Origin: Gammaproteobacteria bacterium
Lineage (GTDB): Bacteria > Pseudomonadota > Gammaproteobacteria > SZUA-140
Direction: 5' to 3'
Assembly: GCA_021648525.1 (NCBI GenBank)
Contig: JAKISP010000038.1
Coordinates: 1-40,596, forward strand
Length of the DNA stretch: 40,596 nucleotides
Part shown: one piece after another, positions 16,511 to 25,294 of the stretch
Numbering within the stretch: the first letter of the stretch is position 1
Layout: each line of letters starts with the position of its first letter
Notes under the pieces: model-generated
The model's database searches: none
Told to the model about the DNA's origin: nothing
What the model saw: the letters and a program-made list of their open reading frames with translations, nothing else
Program-made: the position numbers and the translations under genes

Positions 16511-16975
16511 TTATTTATCGCCTAACAAGGCTTCTGCGCGCTTGCGATCTTCATCGCTCATCGGCATTGTCTTAACGGTACGCTTACGTCTTTTCAGGCT
16601 AATGAACAATACAGCACCACCCAGCACTAACAGAATTAACGGGCCGAACCATAATAAAAAGGTGGTTGATTTAACTGGCGGACGAAAACGGATAAAATCA
16701 CCGTAACGCTGCACCATAAAATCGGTTACCTGTTCATCATTCTTGCCCTGCCTCATCTGATCACGTATCTCTTCACGCATATCAATCGCAAACTCTGAAT
16801 GCGAATCACCCAACGACTGATTCTGACACACCAGACAACGCAACTCATGAGCAAGCCCCATCACGCGTTTTTCCAGCACAGGATCTGCCTGCATCAACGC
16901 CGCTTCCTTCGCCAGCACCTGCGGTGAGATAACGATTGCAGACAACAACATCAAACAGGCAAACGCTCGTCTCAT
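16511..16975 (-). CDS. ccmH: Cytochrome c maturation protein CcmH
   Basis: 154 residues: signal peptide, then the redox motif LRCLVCQNQS (Cys47, Cys50) that handles apocytochrome thiols, a MREEIRDQMRQGKND three-helix segment, FMVQRYGDFIRFRPP, and a C-terminal membrane anchor (about 105-127). Its size equals the N-terminal CcmH domain. It forms the haem lyase complex with CcmF and CcmI. It overlaps the ccmG stop by four bases. Confidence 0.95.
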   Translation of the reverse strand: MRRAFACLMLLSAIVISPQVLAKEAALMQADPVLEKRVMGLAHELRCLVCQNQSLGDSHSEFAIDMREEIRDQMRQGKNDEQVTDFMVQRYGDFIRFRPPVKSTTFLLWFGPLILLVLGGAVLFISLKRRKRTVKTMPMSDEDRKRAEALLGDK

Positions 16976-17505
16976 CCCTGTAACTCCTTCACCAGCTTCA
17001 CCACTTTCTCTTCTAATGATTTAGCCGTGACTGGCCCTGTATGTTTATAACGAACAATGCCCTGCTGATCGATCACGTAGGTTTCTGGCACACCGTAGAC
17101 ACCAAAGTCCATTCCGACCTTTCCATCGCCATCATAGACACTAGCGAAGTAAGGGTCACCCAGCGCACGCAACCACTGCAGCGCATCGTCACGTTGATCC
17201 TTATAGTTCAAGCCGACAATCGGCACCATGTTTTTACGTCCAAGCTCAACAAATAGTGGATGTTCATCACGACAGGGGCGACACCACGATGCCCATACAT
17301 TAAGAATCCACACTTTTCCTTTCATCTGCTCAGAGGTAAATTGCAGTTCAGGGCTGCGCAGATCCTCTGCCGAGAACACTGGCGCAGGCTTACCCACCAG
17401 CGGTGACGGTACATCACGCGGGTTGAGATAAAGCCCTTTTCCCAGGAACCACACCATCACCAAAAACACCAGGAGTGGTGTTAGATATTTTAAATAACGA
17501 ACCAT
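16972..17505 (-). CDS. ccmG: Periplasmic thiol:disulfide oxidoreductase CcmG/DsbE
   Basis: 177 residues with an N-terminal membrane anchor (about 8-26) and a thioredoxin fold facing the periplasm. The active site WASWCRPC (Cys75, Cys78) is followed by RDEHPLF, and the DsbE-specific VYGVPETYVID carries the cis-proline. It reduces the cysteines of apocytochrome c or CcmH before haem ligation. It overlaps ccmF by one base and ccmH by four, consistent with tight coupling. Confidence 0.95.
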   Translation of the reverse strand: MVRYLKYLTPLLVFLVMVWFLGKGLYLNPRDVPSPLVGKPAPVFSAEDLRSPELQFTSEQMKGKVWILNVWASWCRPCRDEHPLFVELGRKNMVPIVGLNYKDQRDDALQWLRALGDPYFASVYDGDGKVGMDFGVYGVPETYVIDQQGIVRYKHTGPVTAKSLEEKVVKLVKELQG

Positions 17506-19523
17506 TAAACCTTCACCTCCCGCGCCACAGCAGGTGAATCACCCATATTTCCGCCGGTATCACTGTTCGCTGTTGCCATTTTTTTCTTTTCCGCCTCTTT
17601 ACGCTGACGCGAAACGATTCGATAACGACGATCAGACATTGCGAAGAAACCACCGAGCGCCATCAAGGCACAACCTCCCCAGATCCAGTTCACAAAGGGC
17701 TTATGATAGATACGCACACTCCAGGCACCACCACTCACTGGCTCACCCAGCGAAACATAGAGATCACGTGTCACACCACTGTCGATCGCGGCTTCGGTCA
17801 TCGGCATCGTCTGTACGTTATAGATACGTTTTTCAGGATGCATCAACATCACGTTCTCACCATCTTTCATCACCTGAATATAACCACGTGTCGCCTGGTA
17901 GTTGGGTCCCGCCAGATCAACCACACCATCAAAACGGAAGGTGTAGTCACCCACCGTAGTGACGTCACCGATATCCATACGAACATCTTTTTCGGTCTCG
18001 TAACTGCCAATCATAGTGACACCAACCACAAAGACCGCCATCCCAAGATGACCAGTCTGCATCCCGTAGTAACTCATCGAAATCCCTTTCAGACCACTCC
18101 CCCGCCGTATGCGACGGGCAAAACCTAACACAATTGTCACTACGATCCAGATCGCCAACAGCAGGCCAACACTGGTCATTATCTGCCAGTCGCCCATAGT
18201 AAATGGCAGTATTAACGCAACAATCAATGAGACCGCGAAAGCCCAGCGCAGCAGTCGAGCTAGCTCACCCAGGTCTGCTTTCTTCCAGCGCACAAATGGT
18301 GCCAGCCCCATCAGAAAGAGCAGCGGCATCATCAACGGTACAAAGACCGAATTAAAATAAGGGGGGCCAACCGAGATCTTACCCATGTCCAGGGCATCTA
18401 ATAATAATGGATACAGAGTACCTAACAATACCGTGCCACACGCCACAATCAACAACACATTATTACTCAGCAACAGCGTCTCACGTGACAACATTGAAAA
18501 CTCGCCACCCTTGCTAACACTGGGCGCGCGCACTGCGTAAAGAAACAGTGAACCACCAATCGCAACTGCAAGAAAGCCAAGAATATAGATACCTCGATCA
18601 GGATCGGTGGCGAAGGCATGAACCGAAGTCAACACCCCGGAACGTACCAGAAATGTACCCAGCAGACTCATTGAGAAAGCGATGATCGCCAACAGAATCG
18701 TCCAGTTTTTAAAGCTACCACGCTTTTCAGTTACCGCTAATGAGTGAATCAACGCAGTACCCACTAACCATGGCATAAATGAAGCATTTTCGACTGGATC
18801 CCAGAACCACCAGCCACCCCAGCCAAGCTCGTAATAAGCCCACCAGCTACCAAGTGCAATACCGATGGTCAGGAAACACCATGCCGCTGTGGTCCATGGA
18901 CGAGACCAGCGTGCCCATGCTGCATCAAGACGGCCGCCCAGCAGTGCGGCAATCGCGAATGCAAATGCCACCGAGAAACCGACATAACCCATATAAAGCA
19001 TCGGCGGATGAATAATCAAACCCGGATCCTGCAGCAGCGGATTAAGATCTCGTCCATCCACTGCCGCCGGAATCAGGCGATCAAAAGGGTTAGAGGTCAG
19101 CAGTAAAAATAGTATAAAGCCGATCGAAATCAGGCCCAGTACACCAATCACGCGAGCGACCATTTCATCGGGTAAATTCTTACTTAGAAGCGAAACCGCC
19201 AGAGTCCAGCTAGCAAGCATCAGCGCCCATAATAACAGGGAACCTTCATGCCCCCCCCACACCGCCGCAATGCGGTATTCAATCGGCAACTGAGAGTTGG
19301 AGTGACTCGCGGCATACTGCACCGAAAAATCATTCACAATAAAAGCATAGGTAAGACAACCAAAGGCGACCAGTACAAAAGCAAACTGGCCCTGTGCGGC
19401 GGGTCGTGCCACGGCAATCCATGATTCTTTTCCTTGCTGTGCTCCAATCAGCGGCAGCACCGACTGAATGATCGCCATTGATAGCGCGAGTACCAGCGCA
19501 TAATGTCCTATTTCAGGTATCAT
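17505..19523 (-). CDS. ccmF: Haem lyase subunit CcmF
   Basis: 672 residues, a polytopic membrane protein with the CcmF signature: WGGHEGSLLLWALML, then the haem-handling WWD region WAYYELGWGGWWFWDPVENASFMPWL, with conserved histidines in the flanking loops (for example HPPMLYMGYVGF and ALIHSLAVTEKRG). It holds haem b and attaches haem to apocytochrome with CcmH and CcmI. It begins directly after the ccmE stop. Confidence 0.96.
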   Translation of the reverse strand: MIPEIGHYALVLALSMAIIQSVLPLIGAQQGKESWIAVARPAAQGQFAFVLVAFGCLTYAFIVNDFSVQYAASHSNSQLPIEYRIAAVWGGHEGSLLLWALMLASWTLAVSLLSKNLPDEMVARVIGVLGLISIGFILFLLLTSNPFDRLIPAAVDGRDLNPLLQDPGLIIHPPMLYMGYVGFSVAFAFAIAALLGGRLDAAWARWSRPWTTAAWCFLTIGIALGSWWAYYELGWGGWWFWDPVENASFMPWLVGTALIHSLAVTEKRGSFKNWTILLAIIAFSMSLLGTFLVRSGVLTSVHAFATDPDRGIYILGFLAVAIGGSLFLYAVRAPSVSKGGEFSMLSRETLLLSNNVLLIVACGTVLLGTLYPLLLDALDMGKISVGPPYFNSVFVPLMMPLLFLMGLAPFVRWKKADLGELARLLRWAFAVSLIVALILPFTMGDWQIMTSVGLLLAIWIVVTIVLGFARRIRRGSGLKGISMSYYGMQTGHLGMAVFVVGVTMIGSYETEKDVRMDIGDVTTVGDYTFRFDGVVDLAGPNYQATRGYIQVMKDGENVMLMHPEKRIYNVQTMPMTEAAIDSGVTRDLYVSLGEPVSGGAWSVRIYHKPFVNWIWGGCALMALGGFFAMSDRRYRIVSRQRKEAEKKKMATANSDTGGNMGDSPAVAREVKV

Positions 19524-20039
19524 CTATATTCCCCCTTGTGTCTTAACTGGCATTTGAACAGCCGGTGGTGGTGTTGCTGCACCTGTCGTCTCAGCTGCTT
19601 CTGCTTCTGCTTTTGCTAACGCGGCCTTTTCAAGTGCATCGGCAACTTCGGGTGGCATATAGGTCTCATCGTGCTTAGCGAGCACTTCATCAGCCATAAA
19701 TACGCCGTCACTGGTAATATTGCCCTGCGCCACCACACCTTCACCTTCACGAAACAGGTCAGGCAAAATACCGGTGTAAATCACGGGTACCACTTCAGCA
19801 TTATCGGTCACACGAAAATGCACAGTGAGGCCATCATCCTCACGCTTGATACTACCCACTTCCACCAGACCACCCAGGCGAAATGAACGGTCTTTCGGCG
19901 CTGCATCAGCCTGTACCTCAGTCGGGCTAAAGAAATGATTAATATTGCTATTCAATGCATTCATGATCAGCCCAACCGCGCCTGCTAATGCGGCCAGACC
20001 AACAGCAATAAACACCATACGTTTATGTCTAGACTTCAT
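19524..20039 (-). CDS. ccmE: Haem chaperone CcmE
   Basis: 171 residues: a short cytosolic start rich in basic residues (MKSRHKR), a single membrane anchor (about 8-28), and a periplasmic OB-fold domain with FRLGGLVEVGSI and HFRVTDN. The haem-binding motif is LAKHDETYMPPEV, with His123 as the covalent haem attachment residue and Tyr127 as ligand. The C-terminus is an alanine/glutamate and proline-rich tail. It overlaps ccmD by four bases. Confidence 0.95.
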   Translation of the reverse strand: MKSRHKRMVFIAVGLAALAGAVGLIMNALNSNINHFFSPTEVQADAAPKDRSFRLGGLVEVGSIKREDDGLTVHFRVTDNAEVVPVIYTGILPDLFREGEGVVAQGNITSDGVFMADEVLAKHDETYMPPEVADALEKAALAKAEAEAAETTGAATPPPAVQMPVKTQGGI

Positions 20040-20206
20040 CCCGATACCTCTGAATCTTTCATGCGAATCATCCGTCCCAGTCGCTGCACCAGACTACGTC
20101 TGCGGCGCATCACCAGAATTACTTCAACTATCATAAACAGGGCAGTCACAAAATATGAGCCCCAAATGTATAAACCATGGCCACCCATCGCAAACCATTC
20201 GCTCAT
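20036..20206 (-). CDS. ccmD: Haem exporter accessory protein CcmD
   Basis: 56 residues from ATG at 20206, preceded by AAGGAGG eight bases before it. The long upstream extension of this frame lies inside ccmC and is not used. The sequence MSEWFAMGGHGLYIWGSYF followed by one membrane helix and a basic RRRRS tail is classical CcmD, a small protein that helps release haem-loaded CcmE from CcmABC. It overlaps ccmC by four bases (ATGA). Confidence 0.92.
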   Translation of the reverse strand: MSEWFAMGGHGLYIWGSYFVTALFMIVEVILVMRRRRSLVQRLGRMIRMKDSEVSG

Positions 20207-20952
20207 GCCTTGCCCTCCTTCAATAACGCTTTCACCCACACGGCGCCTGATTCTCTTTCCAGGATAGTACAGCGGACGCGAGACAGTGAAACAGCCACCG
20301 CGTAAAACCAGCAAGCAAAGGTCATTACCAATAAAGTCCAGACCATGATTTCCGACATGCTGGTCTCAATACCGCCATCCACTACTTTAATCGAACTGCC
20401 CTGATGCAAGGTATTCCACCACTGCACTGAAAAATAAATGATAGGCACATTGATCACGCCGACGAGCGCCAGTAGACCACTGGCACGCGCCGCACGACGC
20501 GGATCATCGATCGCCGACTCCAGCGCCATAAAACCAACATAAAGAAAGAGTAAAATCAGCTCAGAGGTGAGGCGCGCATCCCATACCCACCAGGCGCCCC
20601 ACATCGGCTTGCCCCACAGCGCGCCCGTCCACAGCGCAATAAAGGTAAACATCGCCCCGGTCGGCGCAAGTGAAGAGGCCATCATGGATGAGAGCCGGGT
20701 ATTCCAGATCATCCCAGCCGCCGCGAAACAGGCCATCACCACATAGATCCACATCGACATCCACGCCGCTGGCACATGGATAAACATGATGCGATACCCT
20801 TCGCCCTGCTTGTAATCAGTTGGCGCGACAAAAAAGCTCATATAGAGCCCGATCACTAATAGAATTACCGAGGCAATTCCGAACCCCACAGCGAGGCGTC
20901 CCGCTAACGGATAGAAGCTGGCTGGTGATGAATATTTGAACAAGTTAAACAC
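20203..20952 (-). CDS. ccmC: Haem exporter/interaction protein CcmC
   Basis: 249 residues, six membrane helices. It has the tryptophan-rich WWD motif WGAWWVWDARLTSELILLFLY and conserved histidines in periplasmic loops (FIHVPAAWMS and WWNTLHQGSS). CcmC presents haem to CcmE His123. It follows ccmB by 47 bases. Confidence 0.95.
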   Translation of the reverse strand: MFNLFKYSSPASFYPLAGRLAVGFGIASVILLVIGLYMSFFVAPTDYKQGEGYRIMFIHVPAAWMSMWIYVVMACFAAAGMIWNTRLSSMMASSLAPTGAMFTFIALWTGALWGKPMWGAWWVWDARLTSELILLFLYVGFMALESAIDDPRRAARASGLLALVGVINVPIIYFSVQWWNTLHQGSSIKVVDGGIETSMSEIMVWTLLVMTFACWFYAVAVSLSRVRCTILERESGAVWVKALLKEGKA

Positions 20953-20999
20953 AATGCTTATCTTCTCTATTTTTAAAAGCTACACCGCTTAATAAAAAG

Positions 21000-21668
21000 C
21001 TATTCCACCGAAATCCTGAGCGCTGCCGCTGAGGCCCACGGCGCAAGTACTAGCGCCAGTAACAATATTGCGCCCATTAACGACAGGTGACCATCCGCGC
21101 CCATTCCTGCGGCACTTGCGGTGACCGCACCAGCACCAAAAATCAGCACCGGAATATAAAGCGGTAACACTAACAACGAAACCAGCACGCCACCGCCCCG
21201 CAATCCCAGGGTCAACGCCGCACCAATCGCACCTAATAAACTCAACACCGGCGTCCCGATCAACAGGGTCACCATCAACATTATCAACTCGTCACCTTCA
21301 AGCCCAAACTGCAGTCCCAGCAGCGGTGACATCAACACTAACGGCAGACCAGAAATAATCCAGTGCGCCAGCACCTTACCCAGCACAATCAACGACAGTG
21401 GCTGCGGCACCATCATCAACTGCTCCAGCGTGCCATCGTTATAATCGTCCGCAAACAGACGTGTTAACGACAACATCGACGCGAGCAGTGCGGCAACCCA
21501 CACCACACCCGCCGCCATCTCTCTTAATAACGCAGCATCCGGCCCTACCCCGAGGGGGAAGAGACTCACCACGATGATAAAAAAGAACACCGTGGTCAAC
21601 ACATCCGAACGATGGCGCATTGCCAGCGTCAGGTCGCGCATCACAATACATTTCAGTGTCGACAACAT
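21000..21668 (-). CDS. ccmB: ABC transporter permease CcmB
   Basis: 222 residues, six membrane segments, with the characteristic FADDYNDGTLEQLMMVPQPL in the second cytosolic loop, the coupling region for CcmA. It is part of the CcmABCD complex that releases holo-CcmE. Start and stop codons of ccmA and ccmB overlap (TGATG). Confidence 0.94.
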   Translation of the reverse strand: MLSTLKCIVMRDLTLAMRHRSDVLTTVFFFIIVVSLFPLGVGPDAALLREMAAGVVWVAALLASMLSLTRLFADDYNDGTLEQLMMVPQPLSLIVLGKVLAHWIISGLPLVLMSPLLGLQFGLEGDELIMLMVTLLIGTPVLSLLGAIGAALTLGLRGGGVLVSLLVLPLYIPVLIFGAGAVTASAAGMGADGHLSLMGAILLLALVLAPWASAAALRISVE

Positions 21669-22324
21669 CAGTGCGCCGCCACCGAACCACTCGGCTGCTG
21701 GCCAAGGTGTAGATGCTGCAACTGCCCGGCATCAATCGCCACTTCCTGATGGGTGGTCAAAATCACCATCCCGTCATCGGCAACATGCGCCTTAATCACG
21801 CCCAGCAATAACTCGACTGCCGCCGTATCCAACGCCACAAAAGGCTCATCCAGTATCCACAGCTTCGAGCGCTGCAATAACAAGCGCGCCAGTGCAACGC
21901 GCCGCTTTTGCCCCTGCGATAACACCTTTACTGGCAGCTCCACACAATGCGCCAGGCCAAATCTTGTCAAGGCCGCTTCCACCTCTTGCTCGCTAATCTC
22001 AGCACCACTCAGATTGGCAAACACCTTCAAATTCTCATAACCGGTCAATTCAAACTTGAGCCCATAATGGTGCCCTAAATAGAGCAGCTCACAGTTGAAA
22101 TCATCTTTCTGCTTCTCGGTTGCCTCGCCATTCCAGCGAATTTCACCATTTTCCGGCAATACCAGCCCTGCAATGGCACGTAACAGGGTCGTTTTACCAC
22201 TGCCGTTCGGGCCATGTACATGCAATAACGAACCCGCCGCCAGCGAAAAAGAGAGGTCGCTAAAGAGCTGTTTATCACCTCGGACACACTCAAGTCCGTT
22301 GATTTCAAGCAAGGCCTTATCCAT
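21668..22324 (-). CDS. ccmA: ABC transporter ATPase CcmA
   Basis: 218 residues from ATG at 22324; an adjacent GTG at 22327 is also possible. Walker A GPNGSGKT (about 38-45), Q-loop region LGHHYGLKFELTG, ABC signature LSQGQKRRVALARLLL, and Walker B LWILDEPFVALD followed by the H-loop LTTHQE. It powers release of haem-loaded CcmE. First gene of the ccm operon, divergent from the Bat operon. Confidence 0.95.
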   Translation of the reverse strand: MDKALLEINGLECVRGDKQLFSDLSFSLAAGSLLHVHGPNGSGKTTLLRAIAGLVLPENGEIRWNGEATEKQKDDFNCELLYLGHHYGLKFELTGYENLKVFANLSGAEISEQEVEAALTRFGLAHCVELPVKVLSQGQKRRVALARLLLQRSKLWILDEPFVALDTAAVELLLGVIKAHVADDGMVILTTHQEVAIDAGQLQHLHLGQQPSGSVAAH

Positions 22325-22361
22325 CACAGTAAACCCAGCCTCTTAACCCAAAAGAGCGTCG

Positions 22362-22367
22362 ATTATA
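22362..22367 (-). promoter_or_regulatory. Candidate -10 box of the ccm operon
   Basis: A perfect TATAAT reads on the minus strand at 22367-22362, about 38 bases before the ccmA ATG. No convincing -35 hexamer lies at 16-18 bases upstream, so an activator may be needed or the call may be wrong. The rest of 22368-22834 shows nothing I can name. Confidence 0.4.
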
Positions 22368-22834
22368 CATAAATACAGCCAAAAAACCCGACCCCTGAAA
22401 AAAATCAAAAAAACCCTAAAACCCCTGTCTTCAATGGGATATTCTTATTTATTCACATTGGGACGAATAGCGAAGGCACATCAAAACCGGCGTCTATATC
22501 TGAAGCAGGCAGCCTGTCCTTATCAAATTGAAAAGGCCATGCCACATTACATCTTTCCCCCTTAAATAATGCCTTCAACTGCAAATTGAGATGGACTCAA
22601 ACAAGCTGTAAAAACCACTACTCCCGTACCTTGCATTGCATCAACTTCATCACTCAAAAAATGCAAAGCTCACCGATTATACGACCTTCCTTCTGACATT
22701 GCACCCAGCCGATAGCTGACCTGAAAAATACGATTAAAAACGGTGAATTCACACGAATAATCCATTTTTACACCATGAAAATCACTCCTTTTCCTGATGC
22801 CGAACAACGAAACCGAAGCCTAATAGCGAGCTAC

Positions 22835-22863
22835 CTGTCAATTTCCTGAAAATAGTCTAGAAT
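22835..22863 (+). promoter_or_regulatory. Candidate sigma-70 promoter of the Bat operon
   Basis: CTGTCA (22835-22840, four of six to TTGACA), a 17-base spacer and TAGAAT (22858-22863, five of six to TATAAT). Transcription would start near 22870, only a few bases before the moxR ATG at 22873, and no Shine-Dalgarno is seen, so a leaderless or near-leaderless message is implied. Confidence 0.4.
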
Positions 22864-22872
22864 CTGGCGGTT

Positions 22873-23820
22873 ATGGAAAATGACTTTAATGCGCTTAAAG
22901 CGCACATTGAAACCACAATTGTTGGCCAAACCACCCTGATCGAGCGGCTGCTAACCGGCGTACTGGCAGACGGCCACATCCTGCTCGAAGGATTGCCCGG
23001 TCTGGCCAAAACTACCGCCGTACATCAGCTTGCCAGCGGCATGGCGATGCCATTTCAACGCATTCAGTTTACACCCGACCTGATTCCCGGCGACATTACC
23101 GGCTCAGACATCTTTGTGCCGCAAGATGGTCACTTCCAGTTTATCGCCGGGCCGATCTTCAATGAAATTATCCTTGCCGACGAAATTAATCGCGCACCGC
23201 CCAAGGTTCAATCAGCCCTCCTAGAGGCGATGCAGGAACGACAGGTCACCGTTGGCGGCGTCACGCGCCCACTGCCTGATATTTTCATGGTGATCGCCAC
23301 CCAGAACTCGATCGACCAGGAGGGCACCTATCCGCTGCCTGAGGCACAGCTCGACCGCTTTATCATGAAGACACACATCGATTACCCAAACGCGGAGGAA
23401 GAACTGGAAATTCTACGGCGCGCCAATCAGCCAGCCGCCACTAAAAATGCCACCGCAGTACTAAACGCCACCCAGATTGCGGCCGCACGCACAGCAGTGA
23501 GCAAAGTATATATTGATAAAATGCTGGAACGCTATATTGTCACATTAGTCGGTGCAACACGCGACCCATCCCCATGGGACCCAACCCTGGCTCCATTGTT
23601 AGCACGCGGCGCATCACCGCGCGCCACCCTCGCGCTGGCACAAACCAGCCGCGCGCGCGCCTATTTAAACGGGCGTGACTTTGTCGAGCCAGGCGACATC
23701 ATTGAACTAGCGCACGATGTACTCAATCACCGTATCGCATTAAGCTTCACCGCGCGTGCGGAAGGAGTCGATAGCCGCCAGTTGATTAACCGCATCACTG
23801 ATGTCGTGCCCATTCCTTAA
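22873..23820 (+). CDS. moxR: MoxR-family AAA+ ATPase
   Basis: 315 residues. Walker A GLPGLAKT (40-47), Walker B IILADEINRAPP (99-110), sensor 1 ATQN (142-145), then YPLPEAQLDRF with the arginine-finger region and the C-terminal lid with RARAYLNGRDFVEPGDI. MoxR proteins act as chaperones that activate VWA-domain partners. Here they are followed by DUF58 and two VWA proteins, the standard MoxR-Bat layout. First gene of a tightly packed operon running to 29712. Confidence 0.93.
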   Translation: MENDFNALKAHIETTIVGQTTLIERLLTGVLADGHILLEGLPGLAKTTAVHQLASGMAMPFQRIQFTPDLIPGDITGSDIFVPQDGHFQFIAGPIFNEIILADEINRAPPKVQSALLEAMQERQVTVGGVTRPLPDIFMVIATQNSIDQEGTYPLPEAQLDRFIMKTHIDYPNAEEELEILRRANQPAATKNATAVLNATQIAAARTAVSKVYIDKMLERYIVTLVGATRDPSPWDPTLAPLLARGASPRATLALAQTSRARAYLNGRDFVEPGDIIELAHDVLNHRIALSFTARAEGVDSRQLINRITDVVPIP

Positions 23821-23828
23821 CCCACACA

Positions 23829-24737
23829 ATGTACGACCATGCCCAACAGCAAGCGCTGCTATCCACTGCCGAGCTAGAACAGCTACAGCAGAGTGTATTG
23901 CAACGCCGCCAGCACCAGCGGCTGCCTCTCGACACCCCGTACGCAGGCGCATTTAATTCACTACACCGCGGCCACGGCATGGAACTGTATGATGTGCGCC
24001 CCTACCAGGCGGGCGACGACATACGCCACATGGACTGGCGCGCCACCGCACGCAGTGGCAAACCGACCAGCAAGGTATTTCTGGCCGAACGCCAGCGTAG
24101 CCTTTTCCTGGTCATTGATCGCCGACCGTCGATGCAATTTGGTAGCCGTGTCGAATTGAAAGCAACGACTGCCGCACGTTGCGCGGCGATTCTCGCCTTC
24201 GCTGCTCTCGCCGCGCGTGAACGCGTCGCAGGCGTTGTACTTGGCAACGAAGCGCAATTTTTTTCATCATCGCAAACGCTCGAAGGAACATTGCCTCTGT
24301 TGCAAGCTGCCGCAGCTCCACTGAATAACACGACACAAACCAGGCCACCGGCACTCAACGCCCTCTTTGAAAAAATAAGCCACACCGCTGAACGCGGTAG
24401 CTCGCTCATGTTAATTAGCGACCTGCATGACATCAAAGAGAGCGATCAACCAGCGCTGCTCGATATCGCATCACGTTTCGAATCCATCGCACTGCGCATC
24501 ACCGACCGCGCCGAAGAGAAACTGGAAGCCTGCGGTAAAATTCGTCTCGTCTCACCATTAACCGGCAACAGTCACATCATCGATACCAACAACGCAACAC
24601 TGCGCGAGGCCTATGCCGAAACGATGCAACAACGTCGCGGCGCACTTGAGCAACTATGCCAGCGCAGTCAACTGCCACTGCACACCCTCTATAACCATCG
24701 CGATACATTGCAACAGTTGGTTCAACTTCAGTGTTAG
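23829..24737 (+). CDS. DUF58 VWA-like protein
   Basis: 302 residues, soluble. The DUF58 hallmark RPYQAGDDIRHMDWRATARSGKP lies at about residues 57-79 and is followed by the degenerate VWA fold LFLVIDRRPSMQFG and LMLISDLHDI. The canonical MIDAS DxSxS is altered (DRRPS). DUF58 proteins are regular partners of MoxR, possibly an adaptor with the VWA membrane proteins. It starts eight bases after the moxR stop. No clear ribosome site is seen, suggesting coupling. Confidence 0.88.
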   Translation: MYDHAQQQALLSTAELEQLQQSVLQRRQHQRLPLDTPYAGAFNSLHRGHGMELYDVRPYQAGDDIRHMDWRATARSGKPTSKVFLAERQRSLFLVIDRRPSMQFGSRVELKATTAARCAAILAFAALAARERVAGVVLGNEAQFFSSSQTLEGTLPLLQAAAAPLNNTTQTRPPALNALFEKISHTAERGSSLMLISDLHDIKESDQPALLDIASRFESIALRITDRAEEKLEACGKIRLVSPLTGNSHIIDTNNATLREAYAETMQQRRGALEQLCQRSQLPLHTLYNHRDTLQQLVQLQC

Positions 24738-25294
24738 CGGACAGCAATACGCCATTAGCTGCGCCGCTGGTGGAATCAACACCACTCACGGATACGATTG
24801 CACCGCCAATCAATCATGCGCTGATCCTTGATCGCCTCGCCGACGTACAGCTCCCGGCCGAGCCCATGTTATGGCCAATATTCGTCTTCATCGTCGTCAT
24901 GCTAATAATCATCGCACTCATCTATCTCGGCTACCGCCGATACCAGTCGCCCCCCCCCGCCCAACCAGACAGCCATGCACAACAGGCGCTTGAAAAGCTG
25001 ACCATCGTTGAGAGTGCGTGGGCGAATAACGAAATCGATGCACGTGAAGCCGCGTATCGACTTAGCACGCTACTTCGCCTTGGGCTTAACCTGCCACAAC
25101 TCAACCACCACTGCCCATCGGCCCTGGCGGATAGCAGTCAGGCATGGCAACAGACACTCGCACTATTTAACCAACAACGATACCAGCCCGCTACGACACC
25201 ACTGCTCACCAGCAATACATTTGACCAATTACGGCAGTGGTTAAGCACATCGCCATACGCCAGCGCCAACAAACCAGGTGAAACAAATGTTTGA
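24731..25294 (+). CDS. DUF4381 membrane protein
   Basis: 187 residues from GTG at 24731, which overlaps the stop of the DUF58 gene (GTGTTAG). A single membrane helix lies at about 45-67 (MLWPIFVFIVVMLIIIALIY), preceded by a short periplasmic part and followed by a cytosolic helical domain with AREAAYRLSTLLRLGLNL. This is the DUF4381 pattern found between DUF58 and BatA in proteobacterial Bat operons. Function is unknown. Confidence 0.85.
   Translation: MLADSNTPLAAPLVESTPLTDTIAPPINHALILDRLADVQLPAEPMLWPIFVFIVVMLIIIALIYLGYRRYQSPPPAQPDSHAQQALEKLTIVESAWANNEIDAREAAYRLSTLLRLGLNLPQLNHHCPSALADSSQAWQQTLALFNQQRYQPATTPLLTSNTFDQLRQWLSTSPYASANKPGETNV

Noticed and set aside
17534-18128. Long plus-strand frames opposite ccmF
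   Set aside because: Full overlap with a well-conserved ccmF; histidine-rich translation is typical of antisense to membrane protein codons.
20207-20314. Upstream N-terminal extension of ccmD
   Set aside because: The extra codons lie within ccmC; the true start has an AAGGAGG ribosome site and the CcmD family begins MSEWFAMGGHG.
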